This document shows positions 7,582 to 17,219 of a DNA stretch of 62,990 nucleotides, in pieces. Numbering within the stretch: the stretch's first letter is position 1; every line of letters starts with the position of its first letter. The stretch is from Tenebrionibacter intestinalis (GTDB taxonomy: Bacteria; Pseudomonadota; Gammaproteobacteria; Enterobacterales; Enterobacteriaceae): NCBI RefSeq assembly GCF_016632365.1, contig NZ_JAEPBH010000025.1, positions 1 through 62,990 of the forward strand, written 5' to 3'. Under the pieces are notes generated by a model, which saw only the letters and a list, made by a program, of their open reading frames with translations, ran no database searches and was not told where the DNA came from. The translations under genes were made by a program, and so were the position numbers.

Positions 7582-7941
7582 TTACCCGCGATACACGCAG
7601 CCTGCGGTGCAGGTTTCTTTTACCGTAACCGCGCTAAGCAGCGGTAGCTGAGGTTTAAGCTGCTGCCAGATCCATTCTGCCAGTACTTCGCTGGTGGGGT
7701 TTTCCAGGCCTTCGATATCGTTCAGATAGTGATGATCCAGACGGTTATAGGTGGGCGTAAATGCGGCTTTTAGTTCGGCAAAATCCATAATCCAGCCCGT
7801 GCGGGGATCGACTTCACCGGTAATTTCCAGGCGTACCATAAAAGAGTGACCGTGCAGACGGCCGCACTTGTGCCCTTGTGGTACATGAGGCAGACGATGG
7901 GCGGCTTCAAAGGTGAAATCTTTAAACAGCGTGGTAGGCAT
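7582..7941 (-). CDS. queD: 6-carboxy-5,6,7,8-tetrahydropterin synthase QueD
   Basis: A 119-residue T-fold enzyme converting 7,8-dihydroneopterin triphosphate to 6-carboxy-tetrahydropterin, the step before QueE in queuosine synthesis. Zinc ligands H15, H30 and H32 (EAAH, LHGH) and the catalytic C26 ([11 protein letters not shown]) are all present, as is the C-terminal ETCTAGC signature. ATG 7941 ([10 protein letters not shown]) reproduces the family start; the upstream extension of 35 codons is Pro-rich and unsupported. It is divergent from nothing close: its upstream region to the next gene is about 280 bases. Confidence 0.97.
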   Translation of the reverse strand: MPTTLFKDFTFEAAHRLPHVPQGHKCGRLHGHSFMVRLEITGEVDPRTGWIMDFAELKAAFTPTYNRLDHHYLNDIEGLENPTSEVLAEWIWQQLKPQLPLLSAVTVKETCTAGCVYRG

Positions 7942-8226
7942 TGTGATGTCTCGATGTGGCTTGTTCTGTCGGGGGGGATAAACCTGCTCTGTTTCAGGAC
8001 GTACAGGGGGAGCCGTTTGCTCTGCCCTGGCCTGTACGTAATGCAAGCGGGCTATACCTTTACTGAGTGCGGCATTGTGACATTAATCGTTGCAGCGTGC
8101 CACCGGATGTGGGTTCGTCACCGGCTGTTTTGTTTTCAGCAGCGTGTGAACAGAGGGGGATAGACTGCGAAACGCGCTTCGAGGCTCTGGCCAGGATTAT
8201 ATTCGTATTTTCATTTCGCCTGCAAT

Positions 8227-8496
8227 TTATAATATGAAAAAAGAGACCAGAGCGATAATAATAAAACAAACTGAGCATATAACAAGCCCGCCAGAAAAAT
8301 CTTTTAATGAATCCAGATGCTCGTTGCATTCTTTATTCACTTTATTAATGGCATCGTTCTCATTTTCAGCATTTACCTCAATGTGATGTTTTCTGAACCC
8401 CTGTTTTTTCAGCTTTCTGGTTAAATCCTGCGTTAATAAGGTTTTGGCGATAACTTTCGTTTTATCCTCGTTTATAAATATAATGTATTTTTCCAT
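8227..8496 (-). CDS. Small hypothetical protein with one C-terminal membrane segment
   Basis: An 89-residue protein rich in Lys, Asn and Ile and clearly more AT-rich than its neighbours. Residues 1-65 are charged and soluble (EKYIIFINEDKTKVIAKTLL onwards, then NAENENDAINKVNKECNEH). The last ~23 residues are a single hydrophobic helix (GLVICSVCFIIIALVSFFIL), so a tail-anchored inner-membrane protein with a cytoplasmic head is predicted. AGGGGG lies 5 bases before ATG 8496 (two tandem ATGs at 8499 and 8496), a strong translation signal. I do not recognise the family. The low GC and the lack of an enteric core counterpart at this site suggest transfer. Confidence 0.65.
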   Translation of the reverse strand: MEKYIIFINEDKTKVIAKTLLTQDLTRKLKKQGFRKHHIEVNAENENDAINKVNKECNEHLDSLKDFSGGLVICSVCFIIIALVSFFIL

Positions 8497-8507
8497 CATT
8501 TCCCCCT

Positions 8508-9076
8508 GGCTATAGAAGATTTGATTTAATGGTTTGTTTTACAAAAAAAAGGGGCACTTCCCGTGCCGACGGCTTAAGTCGCCCCGCTTTAACGGATGGG
8601 TATGATATTATTGTGCTTCATGAAACGCTATCCCTGTTACCGTGTTATGTGGTTAAATGCTTTTATAATGGAAGAATAATTGGTAATTATATTTTTCTTT
8701 GCATTGTTTTTTTGAATTAAATCACATTTTATAACAGGCAGGTTATTGAATGTTTAAACAGCGCACGCAATGTCGATAACGACAGTAATCAGGCGCGGCT
8801 AATAAAATTAATGGCCTGATGAAGCTATTGGTTACTATTATTGTCTGTGGAGTTATATTGTCAATGGTTTGTGCCGCAAGCAAGCCGTTGGTTTTAATCG
8901 TACAGGTAAGGCGCATGTCGCCAATCCTGTTAGCCGCCGCCAGGAGCATGCCAGCACGTGTTGTTTACGAAACGGGCAAACAGCAAAGTGAGCCGGAAAA
9001 AGCGCCAGGAGCCGCTTTTGGTAATGTGTTTTAACCGCTGGTGAACGTACACCGCCTCAGAAATAAAATAGCCACC
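8508..9076. other. Gene-poor AT-rich intergenic region
   Basis: About 570 bases between the small membrane protein and the hydrolase terminator. Short open frames exist on both strands (for example 8529-8720 and 8819-9034 plus, 8743-8949 minus), but none has a convincing ribosome site, composition or recognisable sequence. Nothing further identified. Confidence 0.5.
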
Positions 9077-9102
9077 AGCGCAGGCCCGTTCAGGCCTGCG
9101 CT
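9060..9102 (-). terminator. Terminator of the CocE/NonD hydrolase gene
   Basis: A perfect 10-bp stem (AGCGCAGGCC at 9077-9086 with GGCCTGCGCT at 9093-9102, 6-base loop) lies 20 bases beyond the hydrolase stop. Read on the minus strand it is followed by a T-rich stretch (CTATTTTATTTC). Confidence 0.7.
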
Positions 9103-9122
9103 GCGTAAAACTACGCCTGCGG

Positions 9123-10859
9123 TTATTTAATTACGCCCTGCGTGACGGGAATAAGCAAATGCGAATCAAATTTTCCCCCTGTGTGAATAATATGATTTCC
9201 CTGATTAATCGTGCCGACGGGCGGCAGGTCGGGGAATTCCGGTTGGGTTATCAGATTTACGCCATTAATACGCAGTTGCAGGGTTTCGCCTTTGTGCCAC
9301 TTCATGGCGTAGGGCCAGATATCGATTTCCAGCGGAACAATCTCTCCTGGCTTAAGTTTTTCAACCGTATCAAAAGTATGAAACGGTTTTTCGGGGCGGG
9401 ATTTCGCGGTGTCCAGCTTGCGCATAGAGGCCCGCAGGCGCCCGTTGGCTCCCTGATGATAACGATTGGTTACAGGTTCGGGAAGCACTTCATTCTGGTT
9501 GACGTCGAGTTTACTGATAAAGGCGAATACGTCCATATCGTCGAAACTGGCCGCCTCCATCCAGGCTTTGAGCTTAATGTGTCCGGCAATTTCGGTATCT
9601 TCTGTAAAGGTATATTTGAAGACGGTTCCTTCCTCGTCCGGCATATATTCTTTGGCGGCGCAGTGTTTGGCGCATTTTGCCGTCAGCCTGCCGTGGGCGG
9701 CATCCAGGTAAAGAGGCACAAATTTTTGCCGCGCCAGCGGAAACGTTGTCTCCGGGCGATACAGAATATCCTCGTGGCCGGGGTCGAGCACGGTCAACCG
9801 CACGCGAGGCGTCTCTTTCCAGCCGTTATCTTCCTCTTTCAGGTAGTAATCAAAGAAGCGGCGTAAATCGTCGCTGTTTACCGGGTTGAAAAAATCGACC
9901 CATTCATGGCGGTTGTGTACCCGCAGCCATTTTTCCGCGCATCCGTAATCTTCCCAGGCGGAAAATGTGCCTTGCGTATGTAATACGTTAGTCCAGGATG
10001 CGACAATATAGGCCGGAATTCGCGACTTACTTACGTCAGGCACTTTAGTATTCCAGTACGCGTCGAATAACGGGGCCGGCTCCACCATAGCGACAATATC
10101 TTCGGCATAATTGTCGCCGTAAAGATTAGCCAGCATGCCGTTGAAAAACTCCTGGTTTGGAATGCCGCCGCGCACGATTGTGTCGCGATACCAGTCCCGA
10201 ATACCTTCCCAGGGGGCAATAGCTTTGAGCTGCGGCGGGTTATACTGGCAAATGTTCCACTGATAAATGGCAAACCCGCTGTTGCCGCAGGCGCCGACAT
10301 TGCCATTTGACCAGGGTTGCTCTGCAATCCAGGCGATGACGTCCGTTTCATCTTCCGCGTCCTGCAGCCCAAAGAAAGGAATATCCCCTTCAGATTTAAA
10401 TACGCCCCGTCCGTCCACGTTCACGATGGCGTAACCGTACTGCACCCAGTAGCCCGGGACCGGGCCTTCGAATTTATTAAGGCCGTCTTCCCACTGGGTG
10501 GGAACGTCCATGCGGTTTTCAAAACGATCCAGGCTAAGCCAGCTTCCTTTTTTACCAAACGGGCTCCAGGAGATAATCGCCGGGCAATCCTGTTGATCTG
10601 TCGGGCGATAAACATCGACATAAATTGTTGTTCCATCGCGAAGCGTCACGGCGACATCCTGTTCAAACAGAATATCTACCGGTAACGGCATCCCGCCTTC
10701 ACGGTGTACGGAACCTGCCGGCAGAATATGCGTGGAGGGATTAAAGCCCGGATATGTCTCTGATGCGCTAACCGGCTGGGTTTTACGAAACAAGACTTCA
10801 TAACTCTCGCCCAGTTCCGGGATAGTGCCGGTTTTCATGTCATTCGTCATGTCACTCAT
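9123..10859 (-). CDS. CocE/NonD-family alpha/beta hydrolase (X-Pro dipeptidyl-peptidase S15-like)
   Basis: A 578-residue soluble hydrolase. The N-terminal half is an alpha/beta-hydrolase of the S15/CocE type: YVDVYRPTDQQDCPAI, then NVDGRGVFKSEGDI (the family DxRGxGxSxG motif). The nucleophile elbow GNVGACGNSGFA puts the catalytic Ser at about residue 194, and DETDVIAWIAEQPWSNGNVG precedes it. The C-terminal half is the beta-sandwich found in these enzymes (IAGHIKLKAWMEAASFDDMDVF). ATG 10859 is chosen because GGAG lies 7 bases upstream; the ATG at 10871 has no ribosome site. Family members cleave cocaine, acyl esters or Pro-peptides; this one's substrate is unknown. No signal peptide is seen. 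It has its own terminator and is divergent from cysJ. Confidence 0.88.
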   Translation of the reverse strand: MSDMTNDMKTGTIPELGESYEVLFRKTQPVSASETYPGFNPSTHILPAGSVHREGGMPLPVDILFEQDVAVTLRDGTTIYVDVYRPTDQQDCPAIISWSPFGKKGSWLSLDRFENRMDVPTQWEDGLNKFEGPVPGYWVQYGYAIVNVDGRGVFKSEGDIPFFGLQDAEDETDVIAWIAEQPWSNGNVGACGNSGFAIYQWNICQYNPPQLKAIAPWEGIRDWYRDTIVRGGIPNQEFFNGMLANLYGDNYAEDIVAMVEPAPLFDAYWNTKVPDVSKSRIPAYIVASWTNVLHTQGTFSAWEDYGCAEKWLRVHNRHEWVDFFNPVNSDDLRRFFDYYLKEEDNGWKETPRVRLTVLDPGHEDILYRPETTFPLARQKFVPLYLDAAHGRLTAKCAKHCAAKEYMPDEEGTVFKYTFTEDTEIAGHIKLKAWMEAASFDDMDVFAFISKLDVNQNEVLPEPVTNRYHQGANGRLRASMRKLDTAKSRPEKPFHTFDTVEKLKPGEIVPLEIDIWPYAMKWHKGETLQLRINGVNLITQPEFPDLPPVGTINQGNHIIHTGGKFDSHLLIPVTQGVIK

Positions 10860-11289
10860 TATTTTCTCCATTGCGTTATGTTGCTGCTGTTAAAAAAGTA
10901 GGTGGACTTGTCGGCATGATCAAGAAAAAATCTTAATAAAAACAAAGTGTTATTCGGTCCGATATGATTTTTATGGGTATGTCTGCGGCCCGCATTAGTT
11001 TTGTAAAGCGATGATGGTTAAATACGTTAAGGGCGGGTATTGAGCGAAAAACCGCGAGGCTTTGCGCGTGAGCATGCCTGACCAATGGCCGTGAAAGTGA
11101 AGACAGGGCGTTTTTTATTCAGCAGTAGGGTTAAACACTTTTTCCAGTAAGGGTTACGGAAAAAACAGATTAGGCGAATTTGTTATTTGATATTGCCAAC
11201 GCTTCTTTGGTTTGATGTTACCCACATCGTTACTCTTGTTTTCACGCATTTTTGGGTAACGCCTTCACGCCACGGGAATATAACGACGC
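10860..11289. promoter_or_regulatory. Divergent intergenic region with the cysJIH promoter
   Basis: 430 bases between the hydrolase and cysJ. In enterics the cysJIH promoter requires CysB with N-acetylserine, which binds AT-rich sites just upstream of -35. The segment 11150-11260 is AT-rich with short repeats (GTTACCC / GGGTAAC around 11218 and 11252) and is the likely location, but I cannot mark a CysB site or a -10 with confidence. Confidence 0.4.
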
Positions 11290-13083
11290 ATGACGACTCA
11301 GGCTTCTATTACCTCGCAGCTCCCGCTAAGCCCGGAGCAGCTAAAGCGCCTTCAGAGCGCGACTGCGGATTTTTCACCCGCCCAGCTTGCCTGGCTGGCC
11401 GGCTACTTCTGGGGGGTGAGCCAACAGCAGCCGGGCGCGACATTAACGCCCGTTGAACAGGCATCGTGCGCGATTACGCTACTGTCCGCTTCTCAAACCG
11501 GCAACGCGCGCCGCGTGGCCGAGCAACTTCGCGATGATCTGCTGGCCGCGCAGCTTAACGTCACGCTGGTTAATGCCGGTGATTACAAATTTAAACAGAT
11601 AGCGCAGGAAAAACTGCTGCTGCTTGTGGCATCGACCCAGGGGGAAGGTGAGCCGCCGGAAGAAGCTGTTGCGCTGCATAAATTCCTGTTTTCTAAAAAA
11701 GCGCCAGCGCTTGCCGGTACCGCATTTGCCGTGTTTGGTCTTGGGGATACCTCTTATGAACATTTCTGCCAGGCCGGTAAAGATTTTGATGCCAGGCTGG
11801 CGGAACTGGGGGCGGAACGCCTGCTGAGCCGCGTCGATGCCGACGTGGAATATCAGGCTGCCGCTCAGGCCTGGCGCGCGCGCGTGGTGGATGTGATGAA
11901 AACGCGTGCGCCGAAGGCCGCATGCGTGCAGAGCGCCGCCGCTGGTGCGGTAAACGACATTTTCTCAAGCCCCTACACTAAGGCGGCGCCGCTTAGCGCC
12001 ACGCTTGCCGTAAACCAGAAAATTACCGGCCGCAACTCGCAAAAAGATGTGCGCCATATTGAAATCGACCTTGGCGATTCTGGCCTGCGTTATCAGCCAG
12101 GCGACGCGCTTGGCGTGTGGTACAGGAACTGTCCGGCGCTGGTGCAGGAGTTGGTTGAGCTGCTGTGGCTCAAAGGCGATGAAAAGGTGACGCTGGGCGG
12201 CGAAACGATGCCGTTGGCTGAGGCGCTACAGTGGCATCTTGAACTGACGGTCAACACTGCCGCCATTGTGGAAAACTACGCCATGCTGACGCGTAATACG
12301 CCTCTGCTTGAACTGGTGGGTGATAAAGCAACATTGCAGCGCTACGCGGCGACGACGCCGATTGTTGATATGGCGCGTTTTGCGCCCGCACAACTGGAGG
12401 CGCAGCAGCTTATTGACCTGCTACGTCCGCTTACGCCGCGACTGTATTCCATCGCCTCATCCCAGAACGAAGTAGAAAATGAAGTGCATATTACCGTTGG
12501 CGTTGTGCGTTATGACATTGAAGGCCGCGCCCGCACCGGCGGCGCGTCCGGTTTTCTGGCCGACCGGCTGGAAGAGGAGGGCGAAGTGCGCGTCTTCATT
12601 GAGCATAACGATAACTTCCGCCTACCGGATAACCCCGAAACGCCGGTCATTATGATAGGCCCGGGAACAGGTATAGCGCCGTTTCGCGCTTTCATGCAGG
12701 AGCGCGACGCGCAGGGCGCGAGCGGAAAAAACTGGCTGTTCTTCGGTAATCCGCATTTTACTGAAGATTTTTTGTATCAGGTGGAGTGGCAGCGCTATGT
12801 CAAAGATGGCCTGCTAAGCCGCATCGATCTTGCCTGGTCGCGGGATCAAAAAGAAAAGGTGTATGTTCAACATAAACTGCGCGAACAGGGAGCAGAGCTT
12901 TGGCGCTGGATTAACGATGGCGCGCATATTTACGTTTGCGGCGATGCAAGCCGTATGGCGAAAGACGTTGAGCATGCGCTTGTGGACGTCATTGCCGCAT
13001 ATGGCGGCATGGACGCCGACGCGGCGGATGAATTTTTAAGTGAGCTGCGCGTAGCGCGCCGTTATCAGCGAGATGTCTATTAA
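11290..13083 (+). CDS. cysJ: Sulfite reductase (NADPH) flavoprotein alpha subunit
   Basis: A 597-residue diflavin reductase that passes electrons from NADPH through FAD and FMN to CysI, which reduces sulfite to sulfide. Domains in order: flavodoxin/FMN (about 60-210; [15 protein letters not shown]), connecting and FAD domain (about 230-450; RLYSIASS near 385), NADPH domain ([18 protein letters not shown]), ending in the conserved [10 protein letters not shown]. Length matches E. coli CysJ (599). The stop codon overlaps the cysI ATG by one base (TAATG), giving translational coupling. First gene of the cysJIH operon. Confidence 0.98.
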   Translation: MTTQASITSQLPLSPEQLKRLQSATADFSPAQLAWLAGYFWGVSQQQPGATLTPVEQASCAITLLSASQTGNARRVAEQLRDDLLAAQLNVTLVNAGDYKFKQIAQEKLLLLVASTQGEGEPPEEAVALHKFLFSKKAPALAGTAFAVFGLGDTSYEHFCQAGKDFDARLAELGAERLLSRVDADVEYQAAAQAWRARVVDVMKTRAPKAACVQSAAAGAVNDIFSSPYTKAAPLSATLAVNQKITGRNSQKDVRHIEIDLGDSGLRYQPGDALGVWYRNCPALVQELVELLWLKGDEKVTLGGETMPLAEALQWHLELTVNTAAIVENYAMLTRNTPLLELVGDKATLQRYAATTPIVDMARFAPAQLEAQQLIDLLRPLTPRLYSIASSQNEVENEVHITVGVVRYDIEGRARTGGASGFLADRLEEEGEVRVFIEHNDNFRLPDNPETPVIMIGPGTGIAPFRAFMQERDAQGASGKNWLFFGNPHFTEDFLYQVEWQRYVKDGLLSRIDLAWSRDQKEKVYVQHKLREQGAELWRWINDGAHIYVCGDASRMAKDVEHALVDVIAAYGGMDADAADEFLSELRVARRYQRDVY

Positions 13084-14798
13084 TGAATGAAAAACATCCA
13101 GGCCCTCTGGTGGTCGAAGGCAAGCTGTCTGACGCTGAGCGCATGAAGCTTGAGAGCCATTACCTGCGCGGCACCATCGCCGAAGATTTACAGGATGGGT
13201 TGACCGGTGGTTTTAAAGGCGACAACTTCCTGCTCATCCGTTTTCACGGTATGTATCAGCAGGATGACCGCGATATTCGCGCCGAGCGCGCTGAACAGAA
13301 GCTGGAGCCACGCCATGCCATGATGCTGCGCTGCCGCTTGCCCGGAGGAATTATGACCCCCCGGCAGTGGCAAGCCATTGATAAATTTGCCGCGGATAAC
13401 ACGCTTTATGGCAGTATCCGCCTCACTAACCGCCAGACTTTTCAGTTTCACGGTATCCTTAAACAGAACGTGAAACCTGCGCACCAGATGCTGCATGACG
13501 TGGGGCTGGATGCGCTGGCTACGGCTAATGACGTAAACCGTAATGTGCTGTGTACCTCCAATCCCGTTGAGTCGCAGCTACACGCCGAGGCCTGGGAGTG
13601 GGCGAAAAAGCTGTCTGAGCACCTGTTGCCACGCACGCGCGCCTATGCGGAAATTTGGCTGGATCAGGAAAAGGTGGCGACCACGGATGAAGAACCTATC
13701 CTTGGGCCGACGTATCTGCCGCGTAAGTTTAAAACGACCGTCGTGGTGCCGCCGCAAAACGATGTCGATCTGCACGCCAACGATATGAACTTTGTCGCGA
13801 TTGCCGAAAACGGCAGGCTGGTGGGCTTTAACCTGCTGGTGGGCGGCGGGCTTTCCGTTGAGCACGGCAATAAGAAAACCTACGCGCGCACCGCCAGTGA
13901 ATTTGGCTATATTCCGCTGGCGCATACGCTGGCAGTGGCGCAGGCGGTGGTGACCACTCAGCGCGACTGGGGCAACCGCACCGACCGTAAAAATGCCAAA
14001 ACCAAATATACGCTTGAACGCGTGGGCGTGGAAGCCTTCAAGGCGGAGGTGGAACGTCGCGCCGGTATAAAATTTGAACCGATTCGCCCTTACGCATTTA
14101 CCGGCCGGGGCGATCGCATTGGTTGGGTGAAAGGCATTGATGACAAATGGCACCTGACGCTGTTTATCGAAAACGGTCGCATACTTGATTATCCGGGCAA
14201 GCCGCTGAAAACCGGGCTGCTGGAAATTGCCAGGGTGCATAAAGGCGATTTTCGACTGACGGCTAATCAGAATCTGATCGTGGCAGGCGTAGCGGAAAAA
14301 GAGAAGGAAAAGATTGAAAAACTGGCGCGCGATCATGGGCTGATGGCGGCAACAACTCCGCAGCGTGAGAACTCAATGGCCTGTGTCTCCTTCCCAACCT
14401 GCCCGTTGGCGATGGCGGAAGCTGAACGTTTTCTGCCGCAGTTTGTCGATAAAATTGAGGCGATTATGACCGCTCGCGGCGTTGGCGATGACCACATTGT
14501 GCTGCGCGTGACCGGCTGTCCGAACGGCTGTGGTCGCGCCATGCTGGCGGAAATTGGCCTGGTGGGGAAAGCGCCAGGGCGCTATAACCTGCATATCGGC
14601 GGTAATCGCACGGGTACGCGTATTGCGCGCATGCTGCGTGAAAATATCACCGAGCCTGAAATTATCGAAACGATTGACGCGCTGGTCGGCCGCTGGGCGA
14701 CAGAGCGCGAGCCGGGAGAGGGGTTTGGCGATTTTACTGTACGTGTAGGTATTATCCGCCCGATTCTCGATCCGGCGCGCGACTTTTGGGGCGAATAA
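13083..14798 (+). CDS. cysI: Sulfite reductase (NADPH) hemoprotein beta subunit
   Basis: A 571-residue catalytic subunit carrying siroheme and a [4Fe-4S] cluster that reduces sulfite to sulfide with six electrons from CysJ. The four cluster cysteines are visible in [11 protein letters not shown] and [12 protein letters not shown] (about residues 435-485). The siroheme-binding [12 protein letters not shown] segment is near residue 115. Length equals the E. coli protein to within one residue. Second gene of cysJIH, one-base overlap with cysJ and 12 bases before cysH. Confidence 0.98.
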   Translation: MNEKHPGPLVVEGKLSDAERMKLESHYLRGTIAEDLQDGLTGGFKGDNFLLIRFHGMYQQDDRDIRAERAEQKLEPRHAMMLRCRLPGGIMTPRQWQAIDKFAADNTLYGSIRLTNRQTFQFHGILKQNVKPAHQMLHDVGLDALATANDVNRNVLCTSNPVESQLHAEAWEWAKKLSEHLLPRTRAYAEIWLDQEKVATTDEEPILGPTYLPRKFKTTVVVPPQNDVDLHANDMNFVAIAENGRLVGFNLLVGGGLSVEHGNKKTYARTASEFGYIPLAHTLAVAQAVVTTQRDWGNRTDRKNAKTKYTLERVGVEAFKAEVERRAGIKFEPIRPYAFTGRGDRIGWVKGIDDKWHLTLFIENGRILDYPGKPLKTGLLEIARVHKGDFRLTANQNLIVAGVAEKEKEKIEKLARDHGLMAATTPQRENSMACVSFPTCPLAMAEAERFLPQFVDKIEAIMTARGVGDDHIVLRVTGCPNGCGRAMLAEIGLVGKAPGRYNLHIGGNRTGTRIARMLRENITEPEIIETIDALVGRWATEREPGEGFGDFTVRVGIIRPILDPARDFWGE

Positions 14799-14810
14799 TG
14801 GGGGGCGACA

Positions 14811-15545
14811 ATGAGCGAGTATAATCTGTGCGCGCTGAACGCGCTGGCAAAAGAGGAGCGTCAACTGGCGTTGCGGGAAACAAACGCAACGCTGGAAAGT
14901 ATGACCGCGCGTGAGCGCGTCGTCTGGGGGCTTAACAATTTGCCCGGCGAATTCGTGCTCTCGTCCAGTTTTGGTATTCAGGCCGCAGTTTGCCTGCATC
15001 TGGTGACGCGCGAGTGGGCGGACATTCCGGTTATTCTGACCGATACCGGCTACCTGTTTGCGGAAACCTACCGTTTTATTGATGAACTCACAGACCGGCT
15101 TGGCCTGAACCTGCGGGTCTATCGCGCAGCCGAAAGCCCGGCCTGGCAGGAGGCGCGCTATGGCAGGCTGTGGGAGCAGGGCGTGGAAGGGATTGAGCGC
15201 TATAACGCCCTGAATAAAGTAGAGCCGATGAACCGTGCGCTGGCGGATTTGAGCGCGGGCACCTGGTTTGCCGGGCTGCGCCGCGAGCAGTCCGCAAGCC
15301 GCTCAACGCTGCCGGTCCTTGGCGTACAGCGCGGCGTGTTTAAGCTGCTGCCGATTATCGACTGGGATAATCGTACGGTGTATCAGTATCTGATAAAGCA
15401 CGGGCTGAAATACCACCCGCTGTGGGAAAAAGGTTATCTTTCAGTAGGCGATACGCATACTACTCGTAAATGGGAACCCGGCATGGCGGAAGAAGAGACA
15501 CGCTTCTTTGGGCTTAAGCGTGAATGCGGGTTGCATGAAGGGTAA
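14811..15545 (+). CDS. cysH: PAPS reductase (phosphoadenylylsulfate reductase)
   Basis: A 244-residue thioredoxin-dependent enzyme that reduces 3'-phosphoadenylyl sulfate to sulfite. The modified P-loop [14 protein letters not shown] lies near residue 48. The single catalytic Cys is in the C-terminal ECGLHEG (C239), with no second Cys pair, which marks the iron-sulfur-free PAPS-type enzyme rather than an APS reductase. GGGGGCGACA before ATG 14811 provides the ribosome site. Last gene of cysJIH; a repeat array follows 8 bases after the stop. Confidence 0.97.
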   Translation: MSEYNLCALNALAKEERQLALRETNATLESMTARERVVWGLNNLPGEFVLSSSFGIQAAVCLHLVTREWADIPVILTDTGYLFAETYRFIDELTDRLGLNLRVYRAAESPAWQEARYGRLWEQGVEGIERYNALNKVEPMNRALADLSAGTWFAGLRREQSASRSTLPVLGVQRGVFKLLPIIDWDNRTVYQYLIKHGLKYHPLWEKGYLSVGDTHTTRKWEPGMAEEETRFFGLKRECGLHEG

Positions 15546-15552
15546 ATCGCAA

Positions 15553-15891
15553 CGGGCGCCGTATGCGCCCGTAAGGCTGCTGACAAACCCCAACCTGTTG
15601 CAGACAGGAGGGGGAGCGCAATAAAAAATAAGTAAAATCAATGCATTGATTTTCGCCTGCTTACCACAAAGAAGGAAAAACTCCGTTTTTTCCTTCTTTG
15701 CCAACAATCCGACGGGCGCCGTATGCGCCCGTAAGGCTGCTGACAAACCCCAACCTGTCGCAGACAGGAGGGGTGAAACGCAATAAAAAATAAGGAAAAT
15801 CAACGTATTGGTTTTCGCCTGCTTACCACAAAGAAGGAAAAAACCATTTTTCCTTCTTTGCCAACAATCCGACAGGCGCCGTATGCGCCCG
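15553..15891. repeat. Two tandem 160-bp repeat units plus a 19-bp partial third unit
   Basis: Units start at 15553, 15713 and 15873 (partial), an exact 160-base period. Each unit opens with a perfect hairpin CGGGCGC-CGTAT-GCGCCCG, then GCTGCTGACAAACCCCAACC, a second small stem (CCTGT..ACAGG), and closes with a long hairpin of CAAAGAAGGAAAAA paired with the TTTTTCCTTCTTTG arm. The two units differ at scattered positions. A related copy lies inverted near 54.5 kb. The array sits between convergent cysH and iap and may act as a bidirectional terminator; it is the place where E. coli carries its type I-E cas genes. Confidence 0.9.
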
Positions 15892-15907
15892 TTTTGTATG
15901 CAAAGCG

Positions 15908-16945
15908 CTATCCCGCTTTCGCCAACTCACTGACTAACGGCAGCATGATCCGCACCACATCGCGGCTGCGTGCCTCAATCTGGCCTGGCAGCCATTTATC
16001 AAGATGCGGCACGTTGTCATATTGTACGCTGTGCCAGCTTTCCCCTTTCGGGAGCGCTTTGTTTCTTGCCCGCTTTTGGGCGTCGTCTTTATTGCCCCGC
16101 GTCCAGTCAGCGGCCTCAACGCTCAGTATCGGTATGCCCGCGTTATCGAAAACGTCGGCATCGTTACAACAGCCGGTAGCGTGGGGAAATCGCGGGTTGA
16201 GTTCGGGATTTGTACTGGCGGCTATGCCGTGCTGGTGAGCAATGGACAGCGCACGGTCGCGCGTGAGCTTGCGTACCGCAACGGGCGTGTTCTTTCCGTT
16301 GTTGAAATAAAGCCTTTCGCCGGTTATCAGGCTATCGAGATTAATAACCAATAGCGTATTCTTCCTCTCAGAGAGGGGCATGCGTTGCAGGATATCCTGC
16401 GCGCCGAGCATCCCTTCTTCTTCCCCGCTGGTGGCGATAAAACGAATGCTGTAGCGCGTGGGGGTATCTTTAAACCGCTCGGCCAGCTCCAGCATGACGC
16501 CCACCCCGGAAGCATTGTCATCAATGCCCTGAAGCGATAGCCCGCCGAGGTTTTTGTCGCAGTCGTTATCGCTGAGCGGCGCATACGTATCAACGTGCGC
16601 CATGATAATAATTTGCTGTGGGCTGCTGCCCTTATGCATCGCAATGGCCATGCTGCCTGTGACATGTTGTTTGTATTTTTCGCCATCGCGGCGGTTGTAC
16701 AGGTAGCTGGCGGGAAACAGGCGGGTGTTGCTTTTATAGCCCCATTTTAGAAATTGTTGGTGTACATACTCTACCGCCAGCATTTCCGCCGGCGTGCCGG
16801 TCATGCGGCCTGGAAATACGGTAGCGATATGGCGCGCCTGAGCGCTGGCGATAGCGCCCGGCTCAGGGGTGTTTGCCAGCGTTGAAAATGAGCAAAAAAA
16901 ACCTAAAACCAGCCATGAAGCTGAACGACGCAAAGCGGAAAACAT
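15908..16945 (-). CDS. iap: Alkaline phosphatase isozyme conversion aminopeptidase (M28 family)
   Basis: A 345-residue periplasmic aminopeptidase, the same length as E. coli Iap, which trims N-terminal Arg from PhoA. The signal peptide covers about residues 1-25 (hydrophobic SWLVLGFFCSFSTLA, cleavage near LANTPEP). The M28 metal ligands are visible: HVDTYAP (His, Asp), GIDDNASGVGVML (bridging Asp), SGEEEGMLG (catalytic Glu and Glu ligand). In E. coli iap flanks the CRISPR I locus; here no direct repeats of CRISPR type are found on either side. It is divergent from cysD with a 274-base gap. Confidence 0.95.
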   Translation of the reverse strand: MFSALRRSASWLVLGFFCSFSTLANTPEPGAIASAQARHIATVFPGRMTGTPAEMLAVEYVHQQFLKWGYKSNTRLFPASYLYNRRDGEKYKQHVTGSMAIAMHKGSSPQQIIIMAHVDTYAPLSDNDCDKNLGGLSLQGIDDNASGVGVMLELAERFKDTPTRYSIRFIATSGEEEGMLGAQDILQRMPLSERKNTLLVINLDSLITGERLYFNNGKNTPVAVRKLTRDRALSIAHQHGIAASTNPELNPRFPHATGCCNDADVFDNAGIPILSVEAADWTRGNKDDAQKRARNKALPKGESWHSVQYDNVPHLDKWLPGQIEARSRDVVRIMLPLVSELAKAG

Positions 16946-17219
16946 AAATAATCCTTACTCCATCAGGCAAGCGGCCAGGCGGCGATAGTATGAAACGAGG
17001 CCGCAACGCCCGCAATTTCCATTCTTCCCAAACGCCGAAAAAGCGGAGCCGGAGCGAAGTTAACCGGCCTTGCCCCACCCGTTATTCCTTTGTGGAACTA
17101 ATCATTCCAATCAGGCATTTCATAACAGGCAAGTACGGGACGTATAGTCCGATCTGTTCGCTTTATTTATTGACCGGTTAACGCGCCCGGACGGCGGCAA
17201 ACCGGTTTGAGGAAAGGTT
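16946..17219 (+). promoter_or_regulatory. iap-cysD divergent region with cysDNC promoter
   Basis: Contains the start signals for iap (minus) and cysD (plus; GAGGAAAGG at 17210-17218 just before ATG 17220). The AT-rich stretch around 17095-17170 (TCATTCCAATCAGGCATTTC and TTATTTATTGACCGG) is the likely CysB-dependent promoter region. No CRISPR repeats are present. Confidence 0.4.

Noticed and set aside
8819-9034. 71-residue plus-strand frame with a hydrophobic start
   Set aside because: No good ribosome site, the second half has poor composition, and an equally open frame exists on the other strand.
9159-9866. 235-residue plus-strand frame opposite the hydrolase gene
   Set aside because: The minus-strand hydrolase has intact catalytic motifs and a terminator; the plus frame has no recognisable motif.
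13578-14336. 252-residue minus-strand frame inside cysI
   Set aside because: Antisense to a conserved cysI; lacks any family features and start signal.
15553-15891. CRISPR array between cysH and iap
   Set aside because: The period is 160 bases with two units and no 28-30-base repeats separated by unique 32-base spacers; no cas genes are near.
17095-17170. A specific CysB site in the cysD promoter
   Set aside because: CysB sites are too degenerate to place by eye; only the region is indicated.
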